From assembly GCA_031285565.1 (NCBI GenBank), contig JAITVY010000117.1, positions 1-64,000 on the forward strand: a DNA stretch of 64,000 nt. The letters are read 5' to 3'. The DNA is from Tannerella sp. GTDB lineage: Bacteria > Bacteroidota > Bacteroidia > Bacteroidales > Tannerellaceae. Positions 19,326 through 28,023 of this stretch are shown piece after piece (positions within the stretch are counted from its first letter, which is position 1; every line of letters begins with the position of its first letter). The position numbers were made by a program, and so were the translations under genes. The notes beneath the pieces were generated by a model. That model saw only the letters and a program-made list of their open reading frames with translations. It had not been told where the DNA came from and searched no databases.

Positions 19326-22300
19326 TCATTTTTTCCCTTCTATCCATATTCTGGCATTTACAAACGCTTCCATCCATGGTGTTATTTCATCTTTATGTTT
19401 CCGGTTTTCGGGATAATACCCGCATTGCCAGGGGAAAATAGCACGTTCAGGGTGAGGCATAAGTGCCAGATGGCGACCATTTGCTGAACAGATGCCTGCT
19501 ACTGCCCATGGAGAACCATTTGGGTTAGCAGGGTAACCATCATAATTATATCTGGCTACGATCTGATATGCTTTTTCATCATATGGGAAATCAAATTTAC
19601 CTTCCCCATGAGCTACCCATGCTCCTATTTTAGAGCCGCTTAATGAACCGAACATCACAGAATTATTTTTTGGAATTTCCAGACTGACAAATTCTGATTC
19701 AAATTTGTGCGAATCGTTATATAGCATTTTATGTTTCTTTTCATGCTCCGGATAAAGTAATTCCAACTCGGCCATGAGTTGGCATCCGTTACAAATACCA
19801 AGACTCAGCGTATCCTCGCGGGCATAAAAGTTCGCGATTGCTTTTTTTGCTTTTTCATTGTACAGAAAACCGCCTGCCCATCCTTTGGCTGAACCTAATA
19901 CATCGGAATTGGAAAATCCTCCGCAGAAGACAATCATATTCACTTCTTCAAGCGTTTCACGTCCACTCGCCAAATCGGTCATATGGACATCTTTTACATC
20001 AAATCCGGCAAGATATAATGCATATGCTGTTTCACGTTCGCATTGTGAACCTTTTTCACGAATCACAGCAGCTTTAATGCCGGACGGGCCGCGTCGTTCA
20101 GCAGATATACCATACGAGAGAAGATCACCGGTAAAATGTTTATTGAATTTGTATTCAACCGGTTGTACTTTATAGTTTTCAAAACGGTTTCCGGCGCAAA
20201 CGTTTCCGCTTTGTTGAATGTCCAGTTTGTAGGAAGAAGAGTACCATACATCACGCATATAATCGATTCCGAAATGATATTGTTCTCCCTCTTTGGATAC
20301 AATGATATGACGTTCGTCAGTCGGTTTGGCTATAACAGAAAAACCGATGCCTGCATCTTTCATCAATGTCTCGAAAGTCTTTTTGTCTTTTACCTGGACA
20401 ATAATTCCAGGATTTTCCGCAAATAATATTTTGATAAGATCGGACTCTGCAATTGTATCCAGATTGACTTCTAGTCCTCCTTCCGTATTTGCAAAACACA
20501 TTTCCAGCAGAGTTGTAATCATTCCGCCTGCAGAAATATCGTGTCCGGCCAGAATCAAATCTTTCTCAATTGCATCTTGTACGGCATTAAATGCATCACT
20601 GAAATATTCACTGTCGGTAACAGTAGGCACTTGTTCTCCTAATTTGTTTAGGCTTTGGGCAAAGGCTGATCCACCCAGTTTCAGAGAGTCAAATGAGAAA
20701 TCAATATAATATAAAGAGGTTTTGCTGTCGTTAATGATAACCGGAGAAACGATTTTTCGAACATTACTAACTTCTGCACCTGCAGAAATAATTACGGTTC
20801 CGGGAGATAACACTTTTTCATCTCCGTATTTCTGAGTCATCGAAAGGCTGTCTTTGCCGGTAGGGATATTGATGCCTAATGCGCAGGCGAAATCAGAACA
20901 TGCTTCAACAGCCTTATACAGGCGGGCATCTTCGCCTTCGTTACGGCAAGGCCACATCCAGTTGGCGCTTAAAGAAACGCCGGTGAGCTTATCGGTTAAC
21001 GGAGCAAAAACGATATTGGTCAAAGCTTCTGCTATTGAGAGAATTGACCCTGCTGCCGGATCAACCAATGCAGCCTGAGGTGCATGCCCGATAGAAGTGG
21101 CAATACCCTTTTTACCCTTGAAATCCAGTGCCACTGCACCTAAATCACTAAGAGGTAATTGTAATTCACCCTGGCATTGCTGGCGGGCGACTTTTCCGGT
21201 TACCGAACGGTCTACCTTATTTGTCAGCCAATCTTTACAGGCAACAGCTTCCAGTTGCAAGACATTTTCGAGATAATGATGCAACGACGATTTTTTGTAA
21301 ACAACCGGTTGGTATGTTCTTGTTACCGTATGATCAGTCATGACCGTACGAGGCGGTTTCCCGAACATATATTCAAGTTTGAGATTAATCGGTTTCTCTC
21401 CGTCTGCCTGTTCGAAGACCAGCTTCATATCATTTGTCGTTTCGCCGACCACATACATTGGTGAACGTTCACGTTCGGCAATACGTTTTATTCTTTCAAC
21501 ATCTTTTTCTTTTATCAGTAATCCCATTCGTTCCTGACTCTCATTACCAATAATTTCTTTGGCCGATAACGTCGGATCACCAATAGGGAGTTTACTCATA
21601 TCAATATGTCCGCCGGTTGCTTCAATAAGTTCCGAAAGACAATTCAAATGTCCACCTGCGCCATGGTCGTGAATAGAAACAACCGGATTGTCATCCGATT
21701 CGGCTATTGTACGGATTACATTGGCAGCACGTTTTTGCATTTCCGGGTTTGCCCGTTGGACGGCATTTAGTTCAATGCCACTTGTATATTGTCCAGTATT
21801 AACGGATGATACAGCACCGCCACCCATACCGATACGATAGTTGTCGCCTCCCAGGATTACGACTTTTTCTCCCGGAACAGGATCACCTTTCAGTGCATCC
21901 CGTTTGTTAGCGAATCCAACTCCTCCGGCAAGCATAATTACTTTATCGTATGCATATTTCTGATCGTTTTCAGCATGTTCGAAAGTAAGTAACGAACCAC
22001 AAATTAATGGTTGACCGAAATGATTCCCAAATGTTGACGCTCCGTTTGAGGCTTTAATCAGAATTTGCTCCGGAGTCTGATATAACCAGGCTCGCGGGTC
22101 AAGTATTTTTTCCCATTCACGCACTCCTTCGGTTCGCGGATAGGAGGTCATATATACGGCTGTTCCTGCCAGCGGAAGAGATGCTTTTCCACCTCCCAAG
22201 CGGTCACGGATTTCACCTCCCGAACCGGTGGCTGCTCCGTTAAAGGGTTCAACAGTGGTCGGAAAGTTATGTGTTTCTGCTTTTAAGGAAAGTACAGTCT

Positions 22301-23015
22301 CAATGTTTTTAACAGAGTAAAAATCAGGCTTGTCACCCGATAGCGGAGCAAATTGTTCAATCTCGGGTCCTGCGTTGAAGGCAACATTATCTTTGTATGC
22401 TGAAACCAGCTTATTAGGGTTTACTGCCGACGTCTTTTTTATCAGATTAAACAGGCAACTTTCCATTTCTATACCGTCAATAATAAAAGTACCACCAAAT
22501 ATTTTATGACGACAGTGTTCGGAATTGACCTGTGCAAAACCATAAACTTCGCTGTCAGTTAGTTTACGGCCGATTTTTATACTTACTTCATTTAAATAAC
22601 TTACTTCCTCTTCACTAAGCGCTAAACCTTCCTGTTTATTATACGATTCAATATCGTTTATATGAATAATCGGATCCGGTTTCTTATCAATCGTAAATAT
22701 ATGCTGATTCAGGCCGTTATAAATGCGTTGAAGCATTGGGTCATGATCTGTCTCACCTGAAGAAACCGGGGCATATTCTTCTATTCGTGAAATACCTGAA
22801 ATACCCATGTTCTGAGTGATTTCTACAGCGTTTGTGCTCCAAGGGGTTATCATTTCGCGGCGAGGTCCGACAAACCAACCGTTAATTTCCGGAGACACAA
22901 CAGGCAAAGCTCCGCTAAATAACCAGATCAGTTTTTCTGTATCTTTTTCCGAAAAAGCCTGGGAAGTTTCTACAGCCAGTACTGTTTTTATAGAAGACTG
23001 AAAAAATTGAATCAT
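19326..23015 (-). CDS. purL: phosphoribosylformylglycinamidine synthase (single-chain)
   Basis: Fourth step of purine synthesis: FGAR + glutamine + ATP to FGAM; cytosolic. The 1229-residue length is that of the large fused form that carries its own glutaminase. The N-terminal and linker domains come first; the synthetase core has LKAETHNFPTTVEPFNGAATG near 247 and VSIHDHGAGGHLNCLSEL near 452. The C-terminal glutamine amidotransferase domain has the nucleophile C1075 in LGICNGCQLM and the His/Glu pair in PHPER (1187-1191). No frame break is seen. It is a single minus-strand gene with a candidate -7 element about 155 bases upstream. Confidence 0.97.
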   Translation of the reverse strand: MIQFFQSSIKTVLAVETSQAFSEKDTEKLIWLFSGALPVVSPEINGWFVGPRREMITPWSTNAVEITQNMGISGISRIEEYAPVSSGETDHDPMLQRIYNGLNQHIFTIDKKPDPIIHINDIESYNKQEGLALSEEEVSYLNEVSIKIGRKLTDSEVYGFAQVNSEHCRHKIFGGTFIIDGIEMESCLFNLIKKTSAVNPNKLVSAYKDNVAFNAGPEIEQFAPLSGDKPDFYSVKNIETVLSLKAETHNFPTTVEPFNGAATGSGGEIRDRLGGGKASLPLAGTAVYMTSYPRTEGVREWEKILDPRAWLYQTPEQILIKASNGASTFGNHFGQPLICGSLLTFEHAENDQKYAYDKVIMLAGGVGFANKRDALKGDPVPGEKVVILGGDNYRIGMGGGAVSSVNTGQYTSGIELNAVQRANPEMQKRAANVIRTIAESDDNPVVSIHDHGAGGHLNCLSELIEATGGHIDMSKLPIGDPTLSAKEIIGNESQERMGLLIKEKDVERIKRIAERERSPMYVVGETTNDMKLVFEQADGEKPINLKLEYMFGKPPRTVMTDHTVTRTYQPVVYKKSSLHHYLENVLQLEAVACKDWLTNKVDRSVTGKVARQQCQGELQLPLSDLGAVALDFKGKKGIATSIGHAPQAALVDPAAGSILSIAEALTNIVFAPLTDKLTGVSLSANWMWPCRNEGEDARLYKAVEACSDFACALGINIPTGKDSLSMTQKYGDEKVLSPGTVIISAGAEVSNVRKIVSPVIINDSKTSLYYIDFSFDSLKLGGSAFAQSLNKLGEQVPTVTDSEYFSDAFNAVQDAIEKDLILAGHDISAGGMITTLLEMCFANTEGGLEVNLDTIAESDLIKILFAENPGIIVQVKDKKTFETLMKDAGIGFSVIAKPTDERHIIVSKEGEQYHFGIDYMRDVWYSSSYKLDIQQSGNVCAGNRFENYKVQPVEYKFNKHFTGDLLSYGISAERRGPSGIKAAVIREKGSQCERETAYALYLAGFDVKDVHMTDLASGRETLEEVNMIVFCGGFSNSDVLGSAKGWAGGFLYNEKAKKAIANFYAREDTLSLGICNGCQLMAELELLYPEHEKKHKMLYNDSHKFESEFVSLEIPKNNSVMFGSLSGSKIGAWVAHGEGKFDFPYDEKAYQIVARYNYDGYPANPNGSPWAVAGICSANGRHLALMPHPERAIFPWQCGYYPENRKHKDEITPWMEAFVNARIWIEGKK

Positions 23016-23168
23016 ATTATTGTGTAAAAAAAGATTTTATAATTGGTCTTGTAAATGTAGAAAGAAATCTATCAACATCTTTGGATGATAAGATGCTATA
23101 AATGAGATTATCGTGCAATAAATGAACCACTTGATAATATTATATTTAGTATTTCTGCTATTTGTACG

Positions 23169-23176
23169 CAAAGATA
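23169..23176 (-). promoter_or_regulatory. candidate -7 element for purL
   Basis: Reads TATCTTTG on the minus strand, an exact match to TAnnTTTG, 154 bases before the purL start. A second near match (GATCTTTG) lies at 23225-23232. No clear -33 partner. Confidence 0.4.
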
Positions 23177-23330
23177 TAAAATTATTTTTATATGCTATAT
23201 ATAATCTAATGGTTCTTCCGGGGCAAAGATCTAAAAAAGTTTCTGATGCTATTTTCTCTTCTGATGTCTAAATTCAATGATTTTTTTGTCAGTTGTAATC
23301 TGCTAATTCTTATGATTCTATAGTTGTTAA

Positions 23331-23363
23331 ATTCGGCACTAATTCGGCACTAATTCGACACTA
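23331..23363. repeat. three tandem copies of an 11-base unit
   Basis: ATTCGGCACTA at 23331-23341 and 23342-23352 and ATTCGACACTA at 23353-23363, end to end in the purL-ThuA interval (23016-23569). The remainder of this interval holds no gene. Spacing of one helical turn could suit cooperative protein binding, or it may be a simple slippage repeat. Confidence 0.7.
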
Positions 23364-23509
23364 AAACTGCAATATCCGTATTAATACGAATTTATTCCGA
23401 ATTTGCTCAAAATATTATTCTAAGAGTATAATAGAATAAATATTGTTTATACCGGAAGAGAATTCTTCTCTTATGAAAAATTTGAATTGTTCGTTAATAT
23501 CATTTCCGA

Positions 23510-23541
23510 TTTGTAACGTTTGATTATTATTAATAATTTTG
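23510..23541 (+). promoter_or_regulatory. promoter of the ThuA-like lipoprotein gene
   Basis: TTTG (23510-23513), 20 bases, then TAATTTTG (23534-23541): a full match to the Bacteroidota sigma-ABfr promoter form. The ATG follows 28 bases later, after AGAGAG. Confidence 0.7.
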
Positions 23542-23569
23542 TAGTTCTAAACTAAAAAAGAGAGTCCTT

Positions 23570-24319
23570 ATGAATAAGCTTTTTCCCGGATTAATAATAG
23601 TTCTTATAAGTGTTTTTGTCGGAGTTGTTTTTTTTTCCTGCAATACGGAAAAGAAAATAAAAGTATTGGTGGTAACCGGAGGACACGATTATGATAAGGA
23701 AGGGTTTGAAGAATTACTGGCAAAGCTGCCTGGTTCTTACGATCAGGTGGAGCATCCGAATGCGTTGGCAATGCTGAATTCGGAAAAATTCGCATCCTAC
23801 GATGTAGTCCTATTTTATGATATGCCGTTGAAAAGCGAATCAAATACGGCTGTTTGTTTTTATGAGTTAACAGACGCCGGGAAAGGTATAATTGTGCTTC
23901 ATCATGCTTTTTGTAGTTATAATGCCTGGCCGGAATATGAAAGGATGATAGGAGGAAGTTATTACCGATATCCATGGAAAAAAGATGGTGTTGCACAAGA
24001 TGCTTCTACATATACACATGATGTTACTTTTGATGTCAAAGTTGAAGATCCCAATCATCCTGTTACAGAGGGAGTATCTGACTTTCAGATTACAGATGAA
24101 ACCTATGGGAATGTAGATATTATGCCCAATGTATATCCGTTACTTTCTACCACAGAGCCAAGCAGTGCACTTTTAGTCGGATGGACAAATATTTATCGTA
24201 ATTCCAGGGTTGTTACATTAACCTTGGGGCATGACAGGAGTGCATGGGAAAATCCATCATTCATACAAATTCTTTCACAGGCTGTTAAATGGACGGCAGA
24301 GAATGACAAAACCCATTAA
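23570..24319 (+). CDS. ThuA-domain lipoprotein
   Basis: A 249-residue protein with an N-terminal signal and lipobox VVFFSC (Cys24). The rest is a ThuA-like class I glutamine-amidotransferase-fold domain: VLVVTGGHDYDKEGFEELL near 33, GIIVLHHAFCSYNAWPEYER near 109, a middle HPVTEG segment, and GHDRSAWENPSFIQILSQAV near 223. ThuA-like proteins occur with trehalose and other sugar or glycan genes; the biochemical activity of most is unproven. It has its own promoter and is convergent with the ECF sigma gene, only one base apart at their 3' ends. Association with the neighbouring glycan locus is possible but inferred. Confidence 0.85.
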   Translation: MNKLFPGLIIVLISVFVGVVFFSCNTEKKIKVLVVTGGHDYDKEGFEELLAKLPGSYDQVEHPNALAMLNSEKFASYDVVLFYDMPLKSESNTAVCFYELTDAGKGIIVLHHAFCSYNAWPEYERMIGGSYYRYPWKKDGVAQDASTYTHDVTFDVKVEDPNHPVTEGVSDFQITDETYGNVDIMPNVYPLLSTTEPSSALLVGWTNIYRNSRVVTLTLGHDRSAWENPSFIQILSQAVKWTAENDKTH

Positions 24320-24320
24320 T

Positions 24321-24899
24321 CTATTTCATTATAAAATACAACAGGGTAGAGATTAATCCCGTTTCGATTAAGCATTGACGTATGTCTGTAAGTGCTTTTG
24401 ATATATGTTTTTCTACAGATTTTTCGCTGATGTTCAGTAGTCTGGCTATTTCTTTATGCTTTAGATAGTTCTGACGACTTAGTAGGAACACATTTTTACG
24501 TTGGGGAGGGAATGTCTCAACGCACCTATGAATTGTGTCTGTAATATCTTTCAATAAAAGCGTCTCATACGGATCGCAATCACTGATTTCCATGCTTATT
24601 AGAAAATCAATATCTTCCGTATTGTCGATACGTCGTTGTACAGAAAACGAATTCAGGTAATTGATAGCCCTGTTATGGATAAGCTTGTATAAATAAGGTC
24701 TTATGGAATCTTTAAAATTGAGTGTAGTACGTTTTTCCCAGACTATGAAAAAAACATCCTGCACAACATCCTCCGCAGCAGATCTGTCGTTCACAAATTT
24801 ATATGCATACGCAAGCAATTCTCGATAATAGTTCTGAAACAATTCCTCAAAACAGGCTATTTCGTTCATTTTATCATGCTCATTTCTGTGTTTTGTCAT
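24321..24899 (-). CDS. ECF RNA polymerase sigma factor of the glycan locus
   Basis: A 192-residue sigma-70 family ECF factor. Region 2 is in the N-terminal half (LFQNYYRELLAYAYKFV, then AAEDVVQDVFFIVWEKR with region 2.4), and region 4 in the C-terminal half (PPQRKNVFLLSRQNYLKHKEIARLLNISEKSVEKHISKA, an HTH). This is the form found with FecR anti-sigma factors and SusC transporters that carry an STN domain. The anti-sigma gene is 1.8 kb away and divergent, with a polyferredoxin gene between, which is not the common side-by-side order. An internal Met at residue 11 is an alternative start. Presumed target: the susC promoter. Confidence 0.88.
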   Translation of the reverse strand: MTKHRNEHDKMNEIACFEELFQNYYRELLAYAYKFVNDRSAAEDVVQDVFFIVWEKRTTLNFKDSIRPYLYKLIHNRAINYLNSFSVQRRIDNTEDIDFLISMEISDCDPYETLLLKDITDTIHRCVETFPPQRKNVFLLSRQNYLKHKEIARLLNISEKSVEKHISKALTDIRQCLIETGLISTLLYFIMK

Positions 24900-25216
24900 A
24901 GACGATAGACGGTCCTTATTCTGTATTAAATAGAAATATCGTGATTGTAAGTCTTATACCAACAGAGCGTTAGCAGAAGTTTGAGAGGGCTTGAGTAACG
25001 GTTTGGTGACCATTCTTATTTCCGCGCTTTGCGGTGCAATGCTATCAATAACTTGGCTGTAAAGTTAGGCATTTCTTGGAAATTTCAAACATATATATTC
25101 CCTTTTTGTCTGATAAACACCCCTCTTATGAAAAGTATGAATAAGGCCTGGCTTTTAGCTGAAATACGCTTTCGAGGAATGAGAAAAGAAAATTTCTGCA
25201 AAAAATCATTTAAACC

Positions 25217-25246
25217 TTGACATTTTATTCTTAGAACATATCTTTG
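25217..25246 (+). promoter_or_regulatory. plus-strand promoter with no downstream coding gene
   Basis: TTG (25217-25219), 19 bases, then TATCTTTG (25239-25246). This matches the Bacteroidota promoter well, yet the next gene on the plus strand starts 1.4 kb later and the adjacent gene is on the minus strand. Confidence 0.55.
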
Positions 25247-25252
25247 TGTTCA

Positions 25253-25332
25253 GATAAGACTGGGATTTATTTATTTTTTTGTTAAAATTAATCCAATACC
25301 ATCCACTCAGGACATAAATGCCTGATGTTTTT
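25253..25332 (+). ncRNA. candidate small RNA of about 80 nucleotides
   Basis: It starts about 7 bases after a consensus promoter (25217-25246) and ends at a hairpin with a T-run: CAGG-a-CAT (25308-25315) pairs with ATG-CCTG (25318-25324), followed by TTTTT at 25328-25332. No open frame is apparent within it. It lies in the 24900-25371 interval between the ECF sigma gene and the polyferredoxin gene. This is a prediction from sequence pattern only. Confidence 0.4.
25308..25332 (+). terminator. hairpin plus T-run ending the candidate small RNA
   Basis: Seven base pairs with one bulged A and a very tight loop, then ATG and five Ts. The loop is short, so the real loop probably opens one or two pairs. 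Confidence 0.4.
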
Positions 25333-25371
25333 ACAATATAGAGGAGCAGTTATATAAGTTACATATTTTCG

Positions 25372-26346
25372 TCAGTTCTTTGAATGGCCGGAAGAACTCC
25401 ATGTAAGGCCAAGCGCATTCTTAGGACAGACATCCACACATGTCTGACATAGTATACATTCCGACGAATTAACTCTGTGACCGGAATTTATATAACCCAT
25501 AATTTCTATATCCATCGGACAGCGTTTTTCACAAAGTTTACAATCAATACATTCTTCATCGGTTTTATCAACTTTGAGGAGAGACCTTTTCGAACCTACT
25601 TTCATGAAAACAGGTATCGGACACAAATATTTGCAGAATGCTCTGTTGTCCTTAAGCACGAAAGCCAAACCTATGCCGACAGCATAATACAGAATGTTCC
25701 CTCCAAGGAACCACCATAGCTCCGGTATACGTGAAAAATAGATTGATATCACTTCGGAAAATTTCCATCTCTGTTCCAAATCAATTTGTCGTAAGGTTTC
25801 CGGCAAACCATACTTAAAACCGAAGAAAAGTACGAAGACTACAGTTGCACTTAAAGCGAAATGAATATATCTGATCCTCCTGTATTTTAAAGGCCTTTTT
25901 ATTTTATTTACTTTCCATGGTAGAATATCAAGTATCGCAGCGGTCCAACATGCCCAGCCACACCATGCGCGATTGAATATCAGAGGACCTATAATCTTTG
26001 CGATCGCATAATGTATAACCCCAGCCATAAACACTCCGGATAAAAGCCAGAGCCAGAATCCTTCTATCTGCATATTCTCAGGCATAATATATCCAAACAT
26101 CATGTATATCAGTCCGCATCCAAGGCCAAAGAACATATAGCCTCCTACTAATGCCTGCGAAATCAGGCGGGCCTTATTCTTTTTGTTCTTTGGGAATACA
26201 GGCCACAACCCCATACCAAGCCCGAGGGCAGTGCCGATAATAATAAAGTTGTAAAGGTAAAATATTTCTCCTGTAGCCAGCCAAAGGACAACAGCAATAA
26301 GATAGAACAAAAGTGTTATTGTAATAAATGATTTATATTTTTTCAT
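25372..26346 (-). CDS. NapH/CcoG-like membrane polyferredoxin (4Fe-4S binding)
   Basis: A 324-residue inner-membrane iron-sulfur protein. Hydrophobic helices lie near 8-27, 30-50, 63-86, 96-118, 160-178 and 212-230. Two 4Fe-4S ferredoxin motifs follow on the C-terminal side: C266, C269, C272, C276 and C297, C300, C303, C307. Two further CxxxC pairs, C129/C133 (CGWAC) and C238/C242 (CKYLC), are the extra motifs typical of the NapH/NosR/CcoG group. Such proteins pass electrons between the quinone pool or a flavoprotein and a partner. It sits inside the glycan locus, between the sigma and anti-sigma genes. A link to radical-SAM sulfatase maturation is conceivable but not shown. Confidence 0.85.
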   Translation of the reverse strand: MKKYKSFITITLLFYLIAVVLWLATGEIFYLYNFIIIGTALGLGMGLWPVFPKNKKNKARLISQALVGGYMFFGLGCGLIYMMFGYIMPENMQIEGFWLWLLSGVFMAGVIHYAIAKIIGPLIFNRAWCGWACWTAAILDILPWKVNKIKRPLKYRRIRYIHFALSATVVFVLFFGFKYGLPETLRQIDLEQRWKFSEVISIYFSRIPELWWFLGGNILYYAVGIGLAFVLKDNRAFCKYLCPIPVFMKVGSKRSLLKVDKTDEECIDCKLCEKRCPMDIEIMGYINSGHRVNSSECILCQTCVDVCPKNALGLTWSSSGHSKN

Positions 26347-26440
26347 TAAACCAGAGAATTAAAGTAGATTGTTGTTTTTCTCGCCAAATTTAGCAAATAT
26401 CTGTCAACCAACTATAATTATATCTTAAGACCTTTACTTT

Positions 26441-26458
26441 TATCCTCTTGTGAGGATA
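26441..26458. promoter_or_regulatory. perfect palindrome in the divergent polyferredoxin/fecR interval
   Basis: TATCCTC, loop TTGT, GAGGATA. It lies 95 bases upstream of the polyferredoxin start, between two divergent genes (interval 26347-26704). It could be an operator or a transcript hairpin. The interval holds nothing else that I recognise apart from a short G-rich run. Confidence 0.35.
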
Positions 26459-26704
26459 TGTTAAACGGGGGGGCGTGCGGGGTAATGATTTAGAAACCTT
26501 CTGTCTGTATTATTCTGCTTAAATTGTCTTTTCCGGCAATCGAAGAATGAAATAATACAAGGTCTTTTGTGTTGATCGTCAATTGATTGTTGTATTTATC
26601 CTGAATTCGCTTTCCATGTTGGATGTTTTACCTGAAGAACAAAAATAGTAGTTTTTTTCAATAAGAGGTAGGGATAATACATTTTCATTTGTGGTATATA
26701 TAGA

Positions 26705-27700
26705 ATGAATATGAATGAAATTATAGTCAGGTATCTGAACGGTGAAGCTACCCTGGAAGAAAAACAGCAGGTGCTTGCCTGGCTCAGGAAAGACCGGGAG
26801 AATAAAAAAATATTCTCAGAGATAAGAGATATATGGATAGCTTCTATTTCGTCAGCGATCTCTGATGAAGAGGTGTGTGATGCATTTGCATATTTCGAAC
26901 AGCGTATTGATAGGCATGAACGAAAAGGAATAAAACATACGAGATATTCCTTATGGCATATTGCAGCTGCTGCAGCAATTTTATTACTGTGTTCATTGAG
27001 TGGATATTTTTTTGGAAAGCAGAGCGCTTTTACCGGCACAACAGAAAATATGTTTGTAATGAACCAGGTGATAATGGGGGATGAAAGTAAAGGTAATATT
27101 ACATTACCTGACGGAACAAAAGTTTGGCTGAATGCGAATAGTAAGATAAGCTATCCTGAAATGTTTCTACAGGATGTTCGTAAAGTAAAACTGGAAGGTG
27201 AAGCATATTTTGATGTAATACATAATGCACAGTCTCCTTTTATCGTGGAATCAGACCGGATGGAAGTGAATGTGTTAGGAACACAATTTGATACTAAAAA
27301 TTATGCGACCCAGTCCTATTCGGAAACGACCTTACTGACCGGAAAGGTGGAAGTCCGTTTTTCTTCGGATAGTGAGTTTATTTTGTTGGAGCCAAATCAT
27401 ACCATTTCATTTGATAAGCAAAAGAACACATTTTCAATTCATGAGGTAAAAGCCAAGGATTATATAATCTGGACAAATGATAAACTGACTTTTACCAACG
27501 AACTGTTGTCGGATATTTTATATAAAATGGAAAAATGGTATAACATTCGGATCACTTGTGCAGACGGCGTGCCTCTGGATCAGCGATTATCATTTACTAT
27601 TCGTAGAGAACCTAAAGAAGAAATATTTAAGTTACTGGAACTGATTGCACCTATTAAATCGAATGTAGAAGGATATAATGTATTTATCCGGAAAAAATAA
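26705..27700 (+). CDS. FecR-family anti-sigma factor
   Basis: A 331-residue single-pass inner-membrane regulator. The cytosolic N-terminus (about 1-80, IIVRYLNGEATLEEKQQVLAWL) would hold the ECF sigma factor; the transmembrane helix is about 81-101. The periplasmic FecR domain follows (about 120-215, with LPDGTKVWLNANSKISYP and VKLEGEAYFDV), then a DUF4974-like C-terminal domain (about 255-331, LTFTNELLSDILYKMEKWYN). It would sense the STN domain of the SusC gene 320 bases downstream on the same strand. The cognate sigma factor is most likely the divergent gene at 24321-24899. Confidence 0.9.
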   Translation: MNMNEIIVRYLNGEATLEEKQQVLAWLRKDRENKKIFSEIRDIWIASISSAISDEEVCDAFAYFEQRIDRHERKGIKHTRYSLWHIAAAAAILLLCSLSGYFFGKQSAFTGTTENMFVMNQVIMGDESKGNITLPDGTKVWLNANSKISYPEMFLQDVRKVKLEGEAYFDVIHNAQSPFIVESDRMEVNVLGTQFDTKNYATQSYSETTLLTGKVEVRFSSDSEFILLEPNHTISFDKQKNTFSIHEVKAKDYIIWTNDKLTFTNELLSDILYKMEKWYNIRITCADGVPLDQRLSFTIRREPKEEIFKLLELIAPIKSNVEGYNVFIRKK

Positions 27701-27752
27701 ACACACAATTATTACTAACCTCAAAATCAAATTGCCTATGATAATGAATCAA

Positions 27753-27900
27753 TATTTTAAGTAGTGAGAGCAGAAGTCAACTTTTACGAGGGTGAGAGCA
27801 GAAGCCGAACTTGTTCGGATTATGCCGAGACAAGTAAATGCACTTTTAAGAAACTTGTTCGGATTATACCGAGTCACGCAAAATGACTAATGGAATTGAA
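27753..27900. repeat. dispersed intergenic repeat, about three partial copies in a row
   Basis: Consecutive partial copies of a unit that reads roughly GAGnGCAGAAGYC, a short hairpin, GGATTATGCCGA, and ACGCAAAATGACTAAT. The hairpin CCGAAC-TT-GTTCGG is at 27804-27817. The tail recurs at 47570-47596 and nearly the whole unit at 59600-59670. It lies in the fecR-susC spacer and is not part of a gene that I can see. Confidence 0.65.
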
Positions 27901-27921
27901 GAATAAGATGCTATAATGAAA

Positions 27922-27950
27922 ACAGACGGATGCTGGTAACATCCGCCTGT
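27922..27950 (+). promoter_or_regulatory. hairpin in the susC leader region
   Basis: ACAGACGGATG pairs with CATCCGCCTGT (10 of 11 positions), loop CTGGTAA. No T-run follows. A second stem, ATTGCCC (27968-27974) with GGGCAAT (27989-27995), ends 29 bases before the susC start. Leader structures of this kind could act in attenuation or mRNA processing; this is inferred. Confidence 0.4.
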
Positions 27951-28023
27951 GAGTGAATCTAATTAACATTGCCCCAAATAGACAAGCCGGGCAATATCGT
28001 ATCATTAAATACAATACAAATCT

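Noticed and set aside
23331-23363. CRISPR array or plasmid iterons
   Set aside because: Units are 11 bases with no spacers, only three copies, and no cas or rep gene is nearby.
24321-24899. ThuA-like and ECF sigma genes as one unit
   Set aside because: They are convergent, one base apart, so they cannot share a transcript.
25029-25220. 63-codon plus-strand open frame between the ECF sigma and polyferredoxin genes
   Set aside because: No recognisable domain, no promoter or plausible upstream context, and composition like AT-rich spacer; it also runs into the promoter at 25217-25246.
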